Positions 53,046 through 63,350 of a DNA stretch of 64,000 bases are shown piece by piece. The translations under genes and the position numbers were made by a program. Source of the DNA: Shimia sp. R9_2 (GTDB lineage: Bacteria; Pseudomonadota; Alphaproteobacteria; Rhodobacterales; Rhodobacteraceae); NCBI RefSeq assembly GCF_017743735.1, contig NZ_JAGHRO010000011.1, positions 1 through 64,000 on the forward strand. The letters are read 5' to 3'. Position 1 is the first letter of the stretch. Every line of letters begins with the position of its first letter. The notes under the pieces are model-generated. The model ran no database searches, was not told where the DNA came from, and was given only the letters and a program-made list of their open reading frames with translations.

Positions 53046-55904
53046 ATGGCATTTGAACTGACAAAGTACGACCCATATGACTTTGCCAACCGGCGTCATA
53101 TCGGTCCTTCGCCGTCAGAAATCGAAGAGATGCTCAAAACCGTCGGTTTTGGCTCTCTTGATGATCTGATCGACGCAACCGTGCCCCCTGCCATCCGGCA
53201 GAAAGAGCCTCTCGATTGGGGCCAGCCCGGCATGTCCGAGCGGGATGCGCTGTTCCACATGCGTCAGGTTGCGGATAAGAACAAGGTTCTGACCTCCCTT
53301 ATCGGTCAGGGTTACTACGGCACCACCACGCCTGCGCCGATCCTGCGCAACATTCTGGAAAACCCTGCTTGGTACACGGCTTACACGCCTTATCAGCCTG
53401 AGATCTCTCAGGGACGCCTCGAAGCGCTGCTGAACTTCCAGACCATGGTCAGCGACATGACCGGCCTCGAAGTGGCCAACGCCTCTTTGCTTGATGAAGC
53501 AACCGCAGCAGCAGAAGCCATGGCGATGGCCCACCGTGGTGCGCGTTCCAAGTCCAACAAAGCGGCCTTCTTTGTCGATCAACACTGCCACCCGCAGACA
53601 ATCGCCGTAATCAAGACCCGCGCGGAACCGCTCGACATTGATGTACAGGTTGGCGATGTGGACAGCCTTGATGCCGGCGCGGTTTTTGGCGCGATCTTCC
53701 AGTATCCCGGCAGCAACGGTCACGTGCGCGATTTCACCGATCAGATCGCGGCCCTGCACGAGCAAAAAGGCGTGGCGGTCGTGGCGGCAGATATTCTGTC
53801 TTTGGCCCTGCTGAAATCACCGGGTGAAATGGGGGCTGACATCGCGATTGGTTCCACCCAGCGCTTCGGTGTGCCGATGGGCTACGGCGGACCACACGCT
53901 GCCTACATGGCCACCACCGACAAGCTGAAGCGTTCCATGCCGGGCCGCATCATCGGTGTGTCCATCGACGCACGCGGCAACAAGGCTTACCGCCTTGCGC
54001 TCCAGACCCGCGAACAGCACATCCGTCGCGAAAAGGCGAATTCCAATGTCTGTACCGCACAGGCGCTTCTCGCGGTGATCGCCTCCATGTATGCGGTCTA
54101 TCACGGCCCAGAAGGCATCAAAGCCATTGCGCAGTCGGTCCACCGCAAAACCTCCCGCATGGCGACCGGCCTCGAAGAGGCAGGTTTCAAGGTGGAGCCT
54201 GAGGTCTTCTTTGACACCATCACCGTCGAAGTGGGTCACCTGCAGAAAACCGTCATGGACGCGGCTGTGCAGCGTGGCATCAACCTGCGCAAGGTCGGCG
54301 AAACCAAAGTTGGCATCTCGCTTGACGAACAGACCCGCCCGGAAACCATCGAGGCGGTTTGGGGTGCTTTCGGCATTGATCGCAAAGATGACAGCAACAA
54401 TGTTGAGTATCGTCTGCCTGACTACGCGCTGCGCGAGACTGAGTATCTGGCTCACCCGATCTTCCACCAGAACCGTGCAGAGGCGGAAATGACCCGCTAC
54501 ATGCGCCGTCTGGCGGACCGCGATCTGGCGCTCGACCGCGCGATGATCCCGCTCGGCTCCTGTACGATGAAGCTCAACGCAACCATCGAGATGATCCCGG
54601 TGACCTGGCCGGAATTTGGTAACCTGCACCCCTTCGTTCCCGAAGATCAGGCGCAGGGCTATCTCGAAATGATCGACGATCTGAATGACAAGCTCTGCCA
54701 GATCACCGGTTATGACGCGATTTCGCAGCAACCAAACTCGGGTGCACAGGGGGAATACGCAGGTCTTCTGACCATTCGTAACTACCACATCTCCCGTGGT
54801 GAAGGTCACCGCAATGTCTGCCTGATCCCAACTTCTGCGCATGGCACCAACCCGGCGTCCGCTCAGATGGTGGGCTGGAAAGTGGTTCCCATCAAAGCGG
54901 ATGAGAACGGCAACATCGACGTGGCGGACTTCCGTGAGAAGGCTGAGAAACACTCTGACAATCTCGCAGGCTGTATGATCACCTACCCATCCACCCACGG
55001 TGTATTTGAAACCACTGTGCAGGAGGTCTGCCAGATCACCCATGATCACGGCGGTCAGGTCTACATCGACGGCGCAAACATGAACGCGATGGTGGGCCTG
55101 TCCCGCCCGGGCGACATCGGCGGCGACGTGAGCCACCTCAACCTGCACAAGACCTTCTGCATTCCGCATGGCGGTGGCGGCCCCGGCATGGGCCCGATCG
55201 GTGTCAAAGCCCATCTCGAAGAGCACCTTCCAGGTCACCCGGAGTACGGGTCGGCACTTGGTCCGGTCTCAGCAGCGCCATTTGGCTCCCCGTCTATCCT
55301 GCCGGTCAGCTGGGCCTATATCCTGTTGATGGGTGGCGAAGGTCTGACACAGGCGACCAAAATCGCGATCTTGAGCGCGAACTACATCGCCGCCCGTCTG
55401 AAAGACGCCTATCCAATCCTCTACACCTCCGAAACCGGTCGTGTGGCACATGAGTGCATCCTGGACACCCGTCCTCTCAACGATGAAGCGCATGTGACCG
55501 TAGATGATGTGGCCAAGCGTCTGATCGACAGCGGTTTCCACGCCCCTACCATGTCCTGGCCAGTAGCCGGCACGCTGATGGTGGAGCCTACGGAATCCGA
55601 GCCCAAGGCGGAGATTGATCGCTTCTGTGATGCAATGCTCTCCATCCGGGCAGAGGCGCAGGACATCATCGACGGTAAGATTGATCCCGAAAACAATCCT
55701 CTGAAACATGCGCCACATACCGTGCGTGACTTGGTTGGTGAGTGGGATCGACCCTACAGCCGCGATCAGGCCTGTTTCCCTCCGGGCAACCTCGGCGTGG
55801 ACAAATATTGGCCAGCAGTGAACCGGGTCGACAACGCGTATGGCGACCGCAATCTGGTCTGTACCTGTCCTCCAATGGAAGACTACGCCGAAGCGGCGGA
55901 ATAA
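53046..55904 (+). CDS. gcvP: Glycine dehydrogenase (decarboxylating), P protein
   Basis: The 952-residue single-chain P protein decarboxylates glycine with PLP and loads the aminomethyl group on GcvH. It opens with [18 protein letters not shown], has [20 protein letters not shown] near 510-530, and the PLP lysine in [20 protein letters not shown] near 705. The N- and C-terminal halves are the fused alpha and beta type domains. GAGGAGA stands six bases before the ATG at 53046; the earlier in-frame start lies in gcvH. A terminator-like hairpin follows its stop. Confidence 0.95.
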   Translation: MAFELTKYDPYDFANRRHIGPSPSEIEEMLKTVGFGSLDDLIDATVPPAIRQKEPLDWGQPGMSERDALFHMRQVADKNKVLTSLIGQGYYGTTTPAPILRNILENPAWYTAYTPYQPEISQGRLEALLNFQTMVSDMTGLEVANASLLDEATAAAEAMAMAHRGARSKSNKAAFFVDQHCHPQTIAVIKTRAEPLDIDVQVGDVDSLDAGAVFGAIFQYPGSNGHVRDFTDQIAALHEQKGVAVVAADILSLALLKSPGEMGADIAIGSTQRFGVPMGYGGPHAAYMATTDKLKRSMPGRIIGVSIDARGNKAYRLALQTREQHIRREKANSNVCTAQALLAVIASMYAVYHGPEGIKAIAQSVHRKTSRMATGLEEAGFKVEPEVFFDTITVEVGHLQKTVMDAAVQRGINLRKVGETKVGISLDEQTRPETIEAVWGAFGIDRKDDSNNVEYRLPDYALRETEYLAHPIFHQNRAEAEMTRYMRRLADRDLALDRAMIPLGSCTMKLNATIEMIPVTWPEFGNLHPFVPEDQAQGYLEMIDDLNDKLCQITGYDAISQQPNSGAQGEYAGLLTIRNYHISRGEGHRNVCLIPTSAHGTNPASAQMVGWKVVPIKADENGNIDVADFREKAEKHSDNLAGCMITYPSTHGVFETTVQEVCQITHDHGGQVYIDGANMNAMVGLSRPGDIGGDVSHLNLHKTFCIPHGGGGPGMGPIGVKAHLEEHLPGHPEYGSALGPVSAAPFGSPSILPVSWAYILLMGGEGLTQATKIAILSANYIAARLKDAYPILYTSETGRVAHECILDTRPLNDEAHVTVDDVAKRLIDSGFHAPTMSWPVAGTLMVEPTESEPKAEIDRFCDAMLSIRAEAQDIIDGKIDPENNPLKHAPHTVRDLVGEWDRPYSRDQACFPPGNLGVDKYWPAVNRVDNAYGDRNLVCTCPPMEDYAEAAE

Positions 55905-55911
55905 TAATTGC

Positions 55912-55938
55912 GCTGCGGCCCTCAACGGGGGCCGCAGC
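55912..55938 (+). terminator. Hairpin after gcvP
   Basis: GCTGCGGCCC at 55912-55921 and GGGCCGCAGC at 55929-55938 form a perfect ten-pair stem around a seven-base loop, seven bases after the gcvP stop. The downstream sequence is CTTCC rather than a T-run, so termination may be partial. A second small palindrome, GGCGCC-A-GGCGCC, follows. sdaA begins 60 bases later in the same direction. Confidence 0.6.
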
Positions 55939-55998
55939 CTTCCGGCGCCAGGCGCCGCCACCTTCTCCTCTCAGTATTCTAGCCAGGGATTTGCACGC

Positions 55999-57414
55999 AT
56001 GTTCCTCAGCGTCTTTGATATCTTCAAAATCGGGATTGGACCGTCATCCTCCCACACCATGGGGCCGATGAAAGCCGCCGTGCATTTTCTGGATAAGCTG
56101 TCCTTAGGTAAAGGCGGCACATTTGACCCAGCATCTGCCGATCACATCACAGGATCACTGCACGGGTCTCTCGCTTTTACCGGCAAGGGCCACGCCACGG
56201 ATCGCGCCGTGTTTCTGGGCCTGTTGGGCTTCCGTCCCGACGCAGTCGATGTAGATCTCGCGGGAGCAAAACTGGCAAAGCTTATGCAGAATCATCAACT
56301 GAATGTCGCCAATTGCGGTACCCTGCGCTTTAACCCTGTGAACGATCTGGAATTTGACTACGGCCCCGCGCTGCCGCTGCACGCCAATGGAATGAAACTC
56401 AGTGCCCATGACGCTGAAGGCAACACCATCTTGGCAGAAACATATTACTCTATCGGTGGTGGCTTCATCATGACCGAGGCCGAAATGCTCTCGGCCAATG
56501 ATGCGCCTGATGCTGATCTGCATGCTGAACAGGAAGCAGCGGGATATCCCTATCCCTTTGGCTCTGCCGCAGAAATGCTGGCGATGGGGGCAAAATCCGG
56601 CAAGACAATCGCGCAAATGAAACGCGCAAACGAAGAAACCGCGATGTCTCCTGAGACATTGCGCAATCAGCTAAACGCTGTCTGGAGCGTCATGGATGGT
56701 TGTATCGCCCGTGGCCTCTCTCAGGACGGCATTCTGCCGGGTGGCCTTAATGTGAAACGCCGCGCCCGTGCCATTCATCAACGGCTGACCAATCAAACCG
56801 GCTCAAACAGCCAGCAACCGCACAGCATCAACGACTGGCTTTCGGTCTATGCTATGGCGGTCAACGAGGAAAACGCTGCGGGCGGGCAGGTAGTCACCTC
56901 GCCAACCAACGGCGCGGCGGGTGTCGTGCCTGCCGTCATTCGCTACTATCGCGACCATTGTGTCGGCGCGACGCGTGAAGGCATTGATGAGTTCCTGCTC
57001 ACGGCCGCAGCCATTGGCGGTTTGGTCAAACACAACGCCTCCATCTCCGGTGCAGAATGTGGCTGTCAGGCCGAAGTTGGCAGCGCCTCGGCCATGGCTG
57101 CTGCCGGTCTCTGTGCGGCATTGGGTGGTACCAATGAACAGATCGAAAATGCAGCCGAAATTGCGCTAGAACACCATCTTGGCATGACCTGTGACCCCGC
57201 GATGGGGCTGGTTCAGGTGCCGTGCATTGAGCGCAACGGCATGGGCGCGATCAAAGCGGTTTCCGCCGCTTCTCTGGCACTGCATGGCGATGGCACGCAT
57301 TTCATGCCGCTCGACAATTGTATTGAAACCATGCGCCAGACCGGTGTCGACATGGCAGAGAAATACAAAGAGACATCGCTTGGTGGCTTAGCTGTTAACC
57401 TACCGGAGTGCTGA
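55999..57414 (+). CDS. sdaA: L-serine ammonia-lyase, iron-sulfur type
   Basis: The 471-residue single-chain enzyme deaminates L-serine to pyruvate with a [4Fe-4S] cluster. [20 protein letters not shown] near 6-25, [20 protein letters not shown] near 295-315 and the cysteines in [11 protein letters not shown] and in [14 protein letters not shown] are characteristic. The start at 55999 matches the family N-terminus; upstream in-frame residues read through the hairpin. It completes the path from glycine to serine to pyruvate. Confidence 0.94.
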   Translation: MFLSVFDIFKIGIGPSSSHTMGPMKAAVHFLDKLSLGKGGTFDPASADHITGSLHGSLAFTGKGHATDRAVFLGLLGFRPDAVDVDLAGAKLAKLMQNHQLNVANCGTLRFNPVNDLEFDYGPALPLHANGMKLSAHDAEGNTILAETYYSIGGGFIMTEAEMLSANDAPDADLHAEQEAAGYPYPFGSAAEMLAMGAKSGKTIAQMKRANEETAMSPETLRNQLNAVWSVMDGCIARGLSQDGILPGGLNVKRRARAIHQRLTNQTGSNSQQPHSINDWLSVYAMAVNEENAAGGQVVTSPTNGAAGVVPAVIRYYRDHCVGATREGIDEFLLTAAAIGGLVKHNASISGAECGCQAEVGSASAMAAAGLCAALGGTNEQIENAAEIALEHHLGMTCDPAMGLVQVPCIERNGMGAIKAVSAASLALHGDGTHFMPLDNCIETMRQTGVDMAEKYKETSLGGLAVNLPEC

Positions 57415-57942
57415 ATATTCCAAGGTGTCGTATTTGTCACGTAGCCCGAAGATTTTCCAGGTCTTTTCTGCTGCTAAGATAGCATTAGCGTCCAAGCCCA
57501 ATATGGTACACGAGTAGCTCGCACACACTTTATAGTAGAATTTAAGTCAAATCATGCAGCGTTTTCTGTCAATATAAGCTCCGATACAGAGAATAAAGAG
57601 CATACAACAAGAACCGCTGCTTCGAACTGGGGCGCTCTGGGAGGTTGGATATAGCGAAAGCAAAATTCTAAGATATCTAAAGGATTTGCCAAATGGTGCT
57701 ACCCGCAAGCGTGCATCGGGGACCCGAAACCGCCTTACTAATTGTGAGCGGGAAAAGCCTGCACTAGCGCTCAAATAGCTACACTAAGACTTGATTGATC
57801 AGTCTCCAGTAAAACATGCGTAGCAATACATTTGCGTTCATTTATGCTGCCAGTCTTTTGCAGATGCTAACGGATTGGTTGACAACCAAAATAGAAATTC
57901 TCTAGGGGAGGGCTATTCTCAATAGATTCTACCCCAAGCAAT
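57415..57942. other. Intergenic region, no gene supported
   Basis: This 528-base AT-richer gap lies between sdaA and the convergent GlxA-type regulator gene. Open frames here (for example 57547-57774 minus) are short, low in family resemblance and lack good start signals. No clear terminator, repeat or RNA gene was seen. Confidence 0.5.
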
Positions 57943-58950
57943 TCATACGACCGGAAATGGCTGCCCGCGTTCAATTTTGAAGCGGTTGCTTTTTTGGTTG
58001 CGCTCTTCGCTTGGGGACAGACCAAAGGCTTGCCGGTAGTGTTTTGAGAGCGTTGAAGAGCTGTTGTAACCTACGGAAAGTGCTACGTCAGACAGGCTGT
58101 TACGTGAGTATAAGACCTGTTGTCGGGCAGCGTTCATGCGCAACATGCGATAGTAGTTCAGTGGGCTTTGACCAAGGTACTTCTTGAATTGACGCTCAAG
58201 TTTGCGTGGGGAGACCTCTGCCTGCTCGGCGACATCTCCAATACTCACGGGCTCTTCTAGATTGTCGGAGAACACCGCAATCGCTTTGGCCAGAGGGGGC
58301 GGCAGATCCCTTGTCACACCCGCTGTTTTAAACGCAGGGACGCTTTGGCCAACGCCTTCTGTGCGTACCATCGGATGCTGGAACCAACAGGCGACTTCGG
58401 TCATCACAACGCTGTCCAACGTGTCTTCGATCATGCCCAACATCAGGTCAAACATGGCGGCTGCGCCAGAAGCCGTCAGACGGCGGCGATCAAGGACCAG
58501 TACATCATCGCTGACTGCAATTTCCGGGAAAGCCTTTTCGAAGGCAGCCCGATAGCACCAGTGCACCGAGCAGGTGTGTCCCAGAAGCAGGCCCGAAGCT
58601 GCAAGCGGGAAAACACCGCCACTTACCGCGCCGATTTGTACACCGTGGCGCGCCAAATACCGCAGATGCCCGTTTCCGGATGCAGGCATTGCAAATGCGC
58701 TCTCAGGGTCAGACAAGAGAAACAGATAGTCGAGGTTTTCGACATCGCGTAGAGAGCAATCTGGTTGAAAAACGACATTGGCGCTGGCGGTGACCGCCTC
58801 GCCATTTTCAGAAAGTACACGCCACGAGAAAGCCTCACGATCGGAGATTTCATTTGCCGCCCGCAACGGCTCGATGGCGGAGGTCAAGCACGCCATCGGA
58901 AAGCCCGGAAAAACCAGGAAACCAATGTTGGTTGTGTCTCTACGTTCCAT
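57943..58950 (-). CDS. GlxA-type AraC-family transcriptional regulator
   Basis: The 335-residue regulator has an N-terminal DJ-1/PfpI-like domain (IGFLVFPGFPMACLTSAIEP; YLARHGVQIGAVSGGVFPLA) and a C-terminal AraC-type DNA-binding domain with two helix-turn-helix units (SIGDVAEQAEVSPRKLERQF; SLSDVALSVGYNSSSTLSKH). Relatives such as GbdR, CdhR and SouR control glycine betaine, carnitine or sarcosine catabolism, whose end products feed glycine and serine genes. Position just after gcv-sdaA makes a link to glycine betaine-derived metabolism plausible, though unproven. The N-terminal pseudo-catalytic Cys is not conserved. Confidence 0.88.
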   Translation of the reverse strand: MERRDTTNIGFLVFPGFPMACLTSAIEPLRAANEISDREAFSWRVLSENGEAVTASANVVFQPDCSLRDVENLDYLFLLSDPESAFAMPASGNGHLRYLARHGVQIGAVSGGVFPLAASGLLLGHTCSVHWCYRAAFEKAFPEIAVSDDVLVLDRRRLTASGAAAMFDLMLGMIEDTLDSVVMTEVACWFQHPMVRTEGVGQSVPAFKTAGVTRDLPPPLAKAIAVFSDNLEEPVSIGDVAEQAEVSPRKLERQFKKYLGQSPLNYYRMLRMNAARQQVLYSRNSLSDVALSVGYNSSSTLSKHYRQAFGLSPSEERNQKSNRFKIERGQPFPVV

Positions 58951-59034
58951 GGTCTCTCGGTCACAACTCAGTCGCTAAGTCGCGTGCTATATGGCTGAAA
59001 TTCTTGCATTACGTCTGGCGTTGAGGAAATTTGC

Positions 59035-59460
59035 TCAGCGCACGATGTAGACAGAACAAGGGGCGTGGCGGGCAATTTGGGCGGCATTTGGCCCAATAAG
59101 ATAGTCCCTGAGATTGGGCTTATGGGCGCCCATCACGATCACCTGTGCATCAAGCTCCTCTGCCGTGATCAGGATTTCCTCAGAGGTCTTACCCATGCGG
59201 ATCACATGCTTTGTTTCAGCGTCGCGACCGACGGTTTCCTCGATGAATTTATGGAGGGCCACCCGGCTGCCTTCTGCCATTTCGCGGGTATGCTCGTGAG
59301 AGAAAAAGGTACCAACGACGCTCATGCGAAAATCAGGCAGCACTGTGACAACAGACAGTCGCATACCTTCCAAATCGGCAATCTGGCGTGCTTTTGTAAG
59401 TACGGCTTTCTGATCCTCAGGTTGGGTCAGGTCAATCGCGGCGAGTACTGTGCGGGTCAT
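59035..59460 (-). CDS. Universal stress protein (UspA family), TRAP-linked
   Basis: A 141-residue Usp-fold protein (MTRTVLAAIDLTQPEDQKAV; ELDAQVIVMGAHKPNLRDYL; ARHAPCSVYIVR). The usual ATP-binding GxxG-x9-GS/T run is altered: GAHKPNLRDYLIGPNAAQI lacks the second Gly and the Ser/Thr. Its ATG overlaps the stop of the fused TRAP permease in ATGA. In the ectoine TRAP system TeaABC, a Usp (TeaD) modulates uptake, so a similar regulatory role here is reasonable. It could alternatively bind AMP/ATP weakly. Confidence 0.88.
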   Translation of the reverse strand: MTRTVLAAIDLTQPEDQKAVLTKARQIADLEGMRLSVVTVLPDFRMSVVGTFFSHEHTREMAEGSRVALHKFIEETVGRDAETKHVIRMGKTSEEILITAEELDAQVIVMGAHKPNLRDYLIGPNAAQIARHAPCSVYIVR

Positions 59461-62075
59461 GCGGGCACCTCTTGAGAGTCGGTTTTCGCTTTGCGGCGGC
59501 GCTGAACGCCAAACACAAGGCCAAGCAGCAACAGAGCAGGAAGATAGAAGATCTCTTGAGGAGGACGCGCAGCCTCCACTTCGATCTCAACAACTTCCCA
59601 ATCAAAGTCGATCTTGAGCTGCTCTGCCGGGCCGCCGAAGTTCAGATTGTCCACCAAAAGCGTGCCATCTTCGTCACGGAACTCGATGCCCGCGCCATCC
59701 AACAGTCGTGTTTCACCATTTTCACCAGCCGTGCCAAGCGGGAGCAGATAGCGCGCATCTACCAGATCGCCTTCCAAGTTTTCTCCGGTAAGACGGACGC
59801 GAAGGGTACCATTGTCGGGCGCGGCTTCTGCCAGAGTGTAGAGTTCTGCGGGTGAGCGGACTTCGAATTCATCTGCGATCTGGTTCAGGAAGAAATCCGG
59901 ACGGAACAAGATGAAGGCACAGAAGATCAGTACCGCGCTTTCCCACAGTTTTGAGCGTGTCTGGAAATAGCCCATGGTACCTGCAGCGAAGAGCAGCATG
60001 GCGATCAGCGCGGTGATGAAGACAACTATCGCTTGGACCGGGCCAACGTCGATCAACAACAAGTCAGTGTTGAAGATGAACAGGAATGGCAAAAGCGCGG
60101 TCCGGATGGAGTAGAAAAACGCTTGGAAACCGGTGCGCAGAGGGTCGCCTTTTGAAATGGCCGCAGCTGCGAAAGACGCAAGGCCAACCGGGGGGGTCAC
60201 ATCTGCCATGATGCCGAAGTAGAAGCAGAACATGTGTACCGCAACCAGTGGCACAATAAGGCCATTTTGAGCACCCAGCTCAACAACCACGCCGGCCATC
60301 AACGAGCTAACCACAATGTAGTTTGCTGTTGTTGGCAGCCCCATGCCCAGAATGATCGAAATCAGAGCGACGAAGAACAGCATTGCCAACAGGTTGCCGC
60401 CTGACAGGAATTCCACAAATTCAGCCATGACTTGTCCGATACCGGTCAGCGTCACCGCCCCCACGATGATGCCCGCAAGCCCCATCGCCGCGGCAAGGCC
60501 CACCATGTTGCGTGCACCGATGATCATGCCCTCAATGGTTTGTGCAAACCCGTGTGAGAAAGACGCGGTGATGGTGTTTTGATTTCGGAAAAAGGCCTTG
60601 AGCGGATCCTGGGTCAGCAAAATCAGAAGCATGAACATTGAAGACCAGAAGGCCGATAGGCCCGGCGATTTGCGCTCGATCATCAGCAGATACATCAGCA
60701 GGAGGATCGGCAGCAGATAATGCAAACCAGTCTTCAGAATAGTCCGAGCCGGGGGGAGATTCAGCATGGAGTCGATGCCGGTTTCCAGATCGGGTCGTGC
60801 TGCGGCATAGCGGACAGCTGCCACGTAGGCGATCAAGAGGCCAACCACAAGAACCGGTGTGGACATAGGCCCAATCAGGTTGTCGACGAAGGTCACGATC
60901 TGACCGGCAAGCCAAAGAGTTCCGCCACCGATCACGATAGAAATCGCGATAATGAAAATTGCACCGAGCATGAACTTGATGGGATGCATGCGGCTGGTGC
61001 CGGTCATGCCCATCTTCAGGGCCTCAAGGTGCACAATGTAGACGAGCGCCATGTAGGAGATCGCCGCAGGTACAATGGCGGTTTTCACGACCTCTACATA
61101 AGAGATGCCCACATATTCCGTCATCAGGAAGGCTACCGCGCCCATGACCGGCGGTGTCAGCACACCGTTGATCGAGGAGGAAACCTCTACCGCACCTGCT
61201 TTGGCGGGCGAGAAGCCAACACGGCGCATCAGCGGGATCGTGAATGTTCCGGTGGTCACCACATTGGCGATGGCGGAACCGGAGATCAGACCAGTGGCAG
61301 CAGAGGCGATAACGGCCGCTTTCGCGGGGCCGCCACGCAGGTGCCCTAGCGCAGCAAAAGCCAGCTGAAGGAAATAGTTGCCAGCACCGGCTTGATTGAG
61401 AAGTGCGCCAAACAGCACAAACAGAAACACAAAGCCAGAGGAGACCCCCAGAGCCACGCCGAACACGCCTTCGGTTGTTAGCATCAGGTGGCTCATCGCC
61501 TTATTAAACGACGCGCCCTTCCACTGAACCATTTCCGGCAGACCGTCCCAGGAGCCGAAAAAGACATATGCAAGGAAGAAAATCGCAACACCCATAAGTG
61601 GGAAGCCAAGAGAACGGCGGGCGGCTTCCATCAGCAACACAATGCCGATGCCTGCCATGGCGAGATCAAGCGTGCTTGGGATACCGGTCCTGGCCGCAAC
61701 CCCTACATAGTTCCACGCAAGATAGGAGGCGCTGACTGCGCCTGCTATGGCGGTCAGCCAAGTCAGCGCGGGTACATGATGGCGCGGGCTAGAGCGGAAG
61801 GCTGGAAAAGCCACAAAAGCCAAAAAAACCGCGAAACCAAGGTGGATCGCGCGGGTTTGTGTGTCGTTCCAGACGCCAACCCCCAGGATGAAGGGAAGCG
61901 GGGAGGCGATCCAAAGTTGATAGATCGACCAAATAAGAGGAACCACCCACAAGATCTTGGCCGAAAACCAATTGTGCGGCATGCGCGCTCCGGTGTCGGA
62001 CTCGGCAACAATATCTTCCAGATCGACCTGATCGGTCGGTGCAGATGTATCTGACTGTGTCGAAGCGTTGGTCAC
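59457..62075 (-). CDS. Fused TRAP transporter permease (4TM/12TM) with DUF3394 tail
   Basis: The 872-residue membrane protein combines the small and large TRAP permease subunits in one chain. Hydrophobic helices fill residues 30-690. Motifs include ASAATGLISGSAIANVVTTG near 270, SSINGVLTPPVMGAVAFLMT near 300 and GMGLPTTANYIVVSSLMAGV near 580. From about 715 a soluble DUF3394-type domain follows (NQIADEFEVRSPAELYTLAE) and the chain ends with a single helix and basic residues. The fused type works with a TAXI binding protein, encoded upstream. The transporter class imports organic acids such as glutamate or oxoglutarate; the substrate here is unknown. Confidence 0.92.
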   Translation of the reverse strand: MTNASTQSDTSAPTDQVDLEDIVAESDTGARMPHNWFSAKILWVVPLIWSIYQLWIASPLPFILGVGVWNDTQTRAIHLGFAVFLAFVAFPAFRSSPRHHVPALTWLTAIAGAVSASYLAWNYVGVAARTGIPSTLDLAMAGIGIVLLMEAARRSLGFPLMGVAIFFLAYVFFGSWDGLPEMVQWKGASFNKAMSHLMLTTEGVFGVALGVSSGFVFLFVLFGALLNQAGAGNYFLQLAFAALGHLRGGPAKAAVIASAATGLISGSAIANVVTTGTFTIPLMRRVGFSPAKAGAVEVSSSINGVLTPPVMGAVAFLMTEYVGISYVEVVKTAIVPAAISYMALVYIVHLEALKMGMTGTSRMHPIKFMLGAIFIIAISIVIGGGTLWLAGQIVTFVDNLIGPMSTPVLVVGLLIAYVAAVRYAAARPDLETGIDSMLNLPPARTILKTGLHYLLPILLLMYLLMIERKSPGLSAFWSSMFMLLILLTQDPLKAFFRNQNTITASFSHGFAQTIEGMIIGARNMVGLAAAMGLAGIIVGAVTLTGIGQVMAEFVEFLSGGNLLAMLFFVALISIILGMGLPTTANYIVVSSLMAGVVVELGAQNGLIVPLVAVHMFCFYFGIMADVTPPVGLASFAAAAISKGDPLRTGFQAFFYSIRTALLPFLFIFNTDLLLIDVGPVQAIVVFITALIAMLLFAAGTMGYFQTRSKLWESAVLIFCAFILFRPDFFLNQIADEFEVRSPAELYTLAEAAPDNGTLRVRLTGENLEGDLVDARYLLPLGTAGENGETRLLDGAGIEFRDEDGTLLVDNLNFGGPAEQLKIDFDWEVVEIEVEAARPPQEIFYLPALLLLGLVFGVQRRRKAKTDSQEVPA

Positions 62076-62114
62076 GGTTGTCCCTCTTGTTTGCGGAATT
62101 CTTTTTGTGAGCGA

Positions 62115-62146
62115 ATAAAAAGGGCCCCCACCGATTTGGTGGGGGC
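62115..62146 (-). terminator. Rho-independent terminator/attenuator after TAXI binding-protein gene
   Basis: On the minus strand GCCCCCACC and GGTGGGGGC (62138-62146 and 62124-62132) form a nine-pair stem with a five-base loop, followed by CCTTTTTATT. This is a good intrinsic terminator. It stands 13 bases after the binding-protein stop and before the permease gene, so it should let only part of the transcripts continue. Confidence 0.8.
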
Positions 62147-62159
62147 AGTTGGGAGAAAA

Positions 62160-63128
62160 TTACTTCCAGCCGCGTTCTTGGTAGTATTTCATCGCGCCTG
62201 GGTGGATTTCTGCGGTCAGGCCATCCGAAACCATTTCAGTTTCTTTCAGGTTGGCGAAGGCTGGGTGCAGTTTGCGGAAGCCATCAAAGTTTTCGAAGAT
62301 GGCCTTTACCACTTCGTAGACAACTTCGTCAGATGCTTCAGCAGATGTCACGATGGTGGCTTTCGGACCCCAGGATGGCAGATCATCTGGGTTGCCAGGG
62401 TACATGCCGCCAGGAATGGTCGCAGGCGCATAGGCCGAGTTGTCCGCCAGCAGCTTGTCGATGCCTTCACCAGACAAAGGAATGATTTTCACATCACAAG
62501 TGGAGGTCGCTTCCTGAGAAGAGCCGTTAGGCAGGCCAGCAGCCCAGATGGTCGCGTCGATTTTGCCGTCACACAGCGCTGCGGCTTGCTCAGAGGACTT
62601 CAGCTCTGCTGCCAGAGAGAAATCGTCAACGGAGAGACCTTCATATTTCAGAAGTGTTTCCGCCAGAACGCGGGTGCCGGAACCAGGGTTTGCGATGTTA
62701 ACGCGCTTGCCCTTGAGATCTGCAGTAGACGCGATACCAGCATCTGCGCGCGCCATCAGGTGCATTGGCTCAGGGTGTACGGAGAACAGGGAGCGCAGGC
62801 CGCTGTAAGGACCGTCTTCGGAGAATTGGTCGGTGCCGTTGATGGATTTCACCTGAACGTCAGACTGGATCACACCAAAGTCCAGCTCGCCCTGACGGAT
62901 GGTGCGTGCGTTGTAAACGGAACCGCCCGTGGATTCCACGGAGCAGCGGATATTGTGCTCTTTGCGACCTTTGTTCACCAGACGGCAGATTGCACCGCCG
63001 GTAGGATAATAGACACCTGTGACACCGCCGGTTCCGATGGTAACAAAGGTCTGATCCGCTGCGGAAGCAGCACCTGCACCCATGGCAAGAGCCAGCAGAG
63101 CACCTGTGATTTTCTTGGTCTTGGACAT
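62160..63128 (-). CDS. TAXI-family TRAP periplasmic binding protein
   Basis: A 322-residue periplasmic protein with signal peptide MSKTKKITGALLALAMGAGA and cleavage near ASA/ADQTF. FVTIGTGGVTGVYYPTGGAI near 25-45, ARTIRQGELDFGVIQSDVQ and VNIANPGSGTRVLAETLLKY mark the TAXI (TRAP-associated extracytoplasmic immunogenic) family. CAGGAGG precedes the ATG at 63128. It serves the fused permease downstream; a strong terminator-like hairpin between them favours its higher expression. Confidence 0.93.
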   Translation of the reverse strand: MSKTKKITGALLALAMGAGAASAADQTFVTIGTGGVTGVYYPTGGAICRLVNKGRKEHNIRCSVESTGGSVYNARTIRQGELDFGVIQSDVQVKSINGTDQFSEDGPYSGLRSLFSVHPEPMHLMARADAGIASTADLKGKRVNIANPGSGTRVLAETLLKYEGLSVDDFSLAAELKSSEQAAALCDGKIDATIWAAGLPNGSSQEATSTCDVKIIPLSGEGIDKLLADNSAYAPATIPGGMYPGNPDDLPSWGPKATIVTSAEASDEVVYEVVKAIFENFDGFRKLHPAFANLKETEMVSDGLTAEIHPGAMKYYQERGWK

Positions 63129-63254
63129 GTTTTCCTCCTGTTGAATTACCATACGCCATATGCCCGCGGCCATAAGTCGGCAGAGGCGAGCATCAACGCT
63201 TTGTCCGAAAGTTGGTTACCAGCGAAGCCCGCGCCTTTGTGAGAGACAAAAAAG

Positions 63255-63335
63255 TTACGCTGTGACCGTAATTTTTCTGAGGGCTGGAAACATTGCCTTG
63301 GGCAAAAGCCGGTGGTTACAGTTCCACGTAACTGT
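63255..63335. promoter_or_regulatory. Inverted repeats upstream of right-edge binding-protein gene
   Basis: TTACG-N7-CGTAA spans 63255-63271 and ACAGTT-N6-AACTGT spans 63318-63335. Both lie in the 222-base divergent gap between the TAXI gene and the gene starting at 63351. They could be operators for either promoter; the second also could form a small hairpin 15 bases before the start. No regulator is assigned. Confidence 0.35.
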
Positions 63336-63350
63336 GACGGAGCCTTCCAA

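Noticed and set aside
53817..55238. Long 473-codon antisense frame inside gcvP
   Set aside because: A shadow produced by the codon bias of gcvP; no start signal and no family resemblance.
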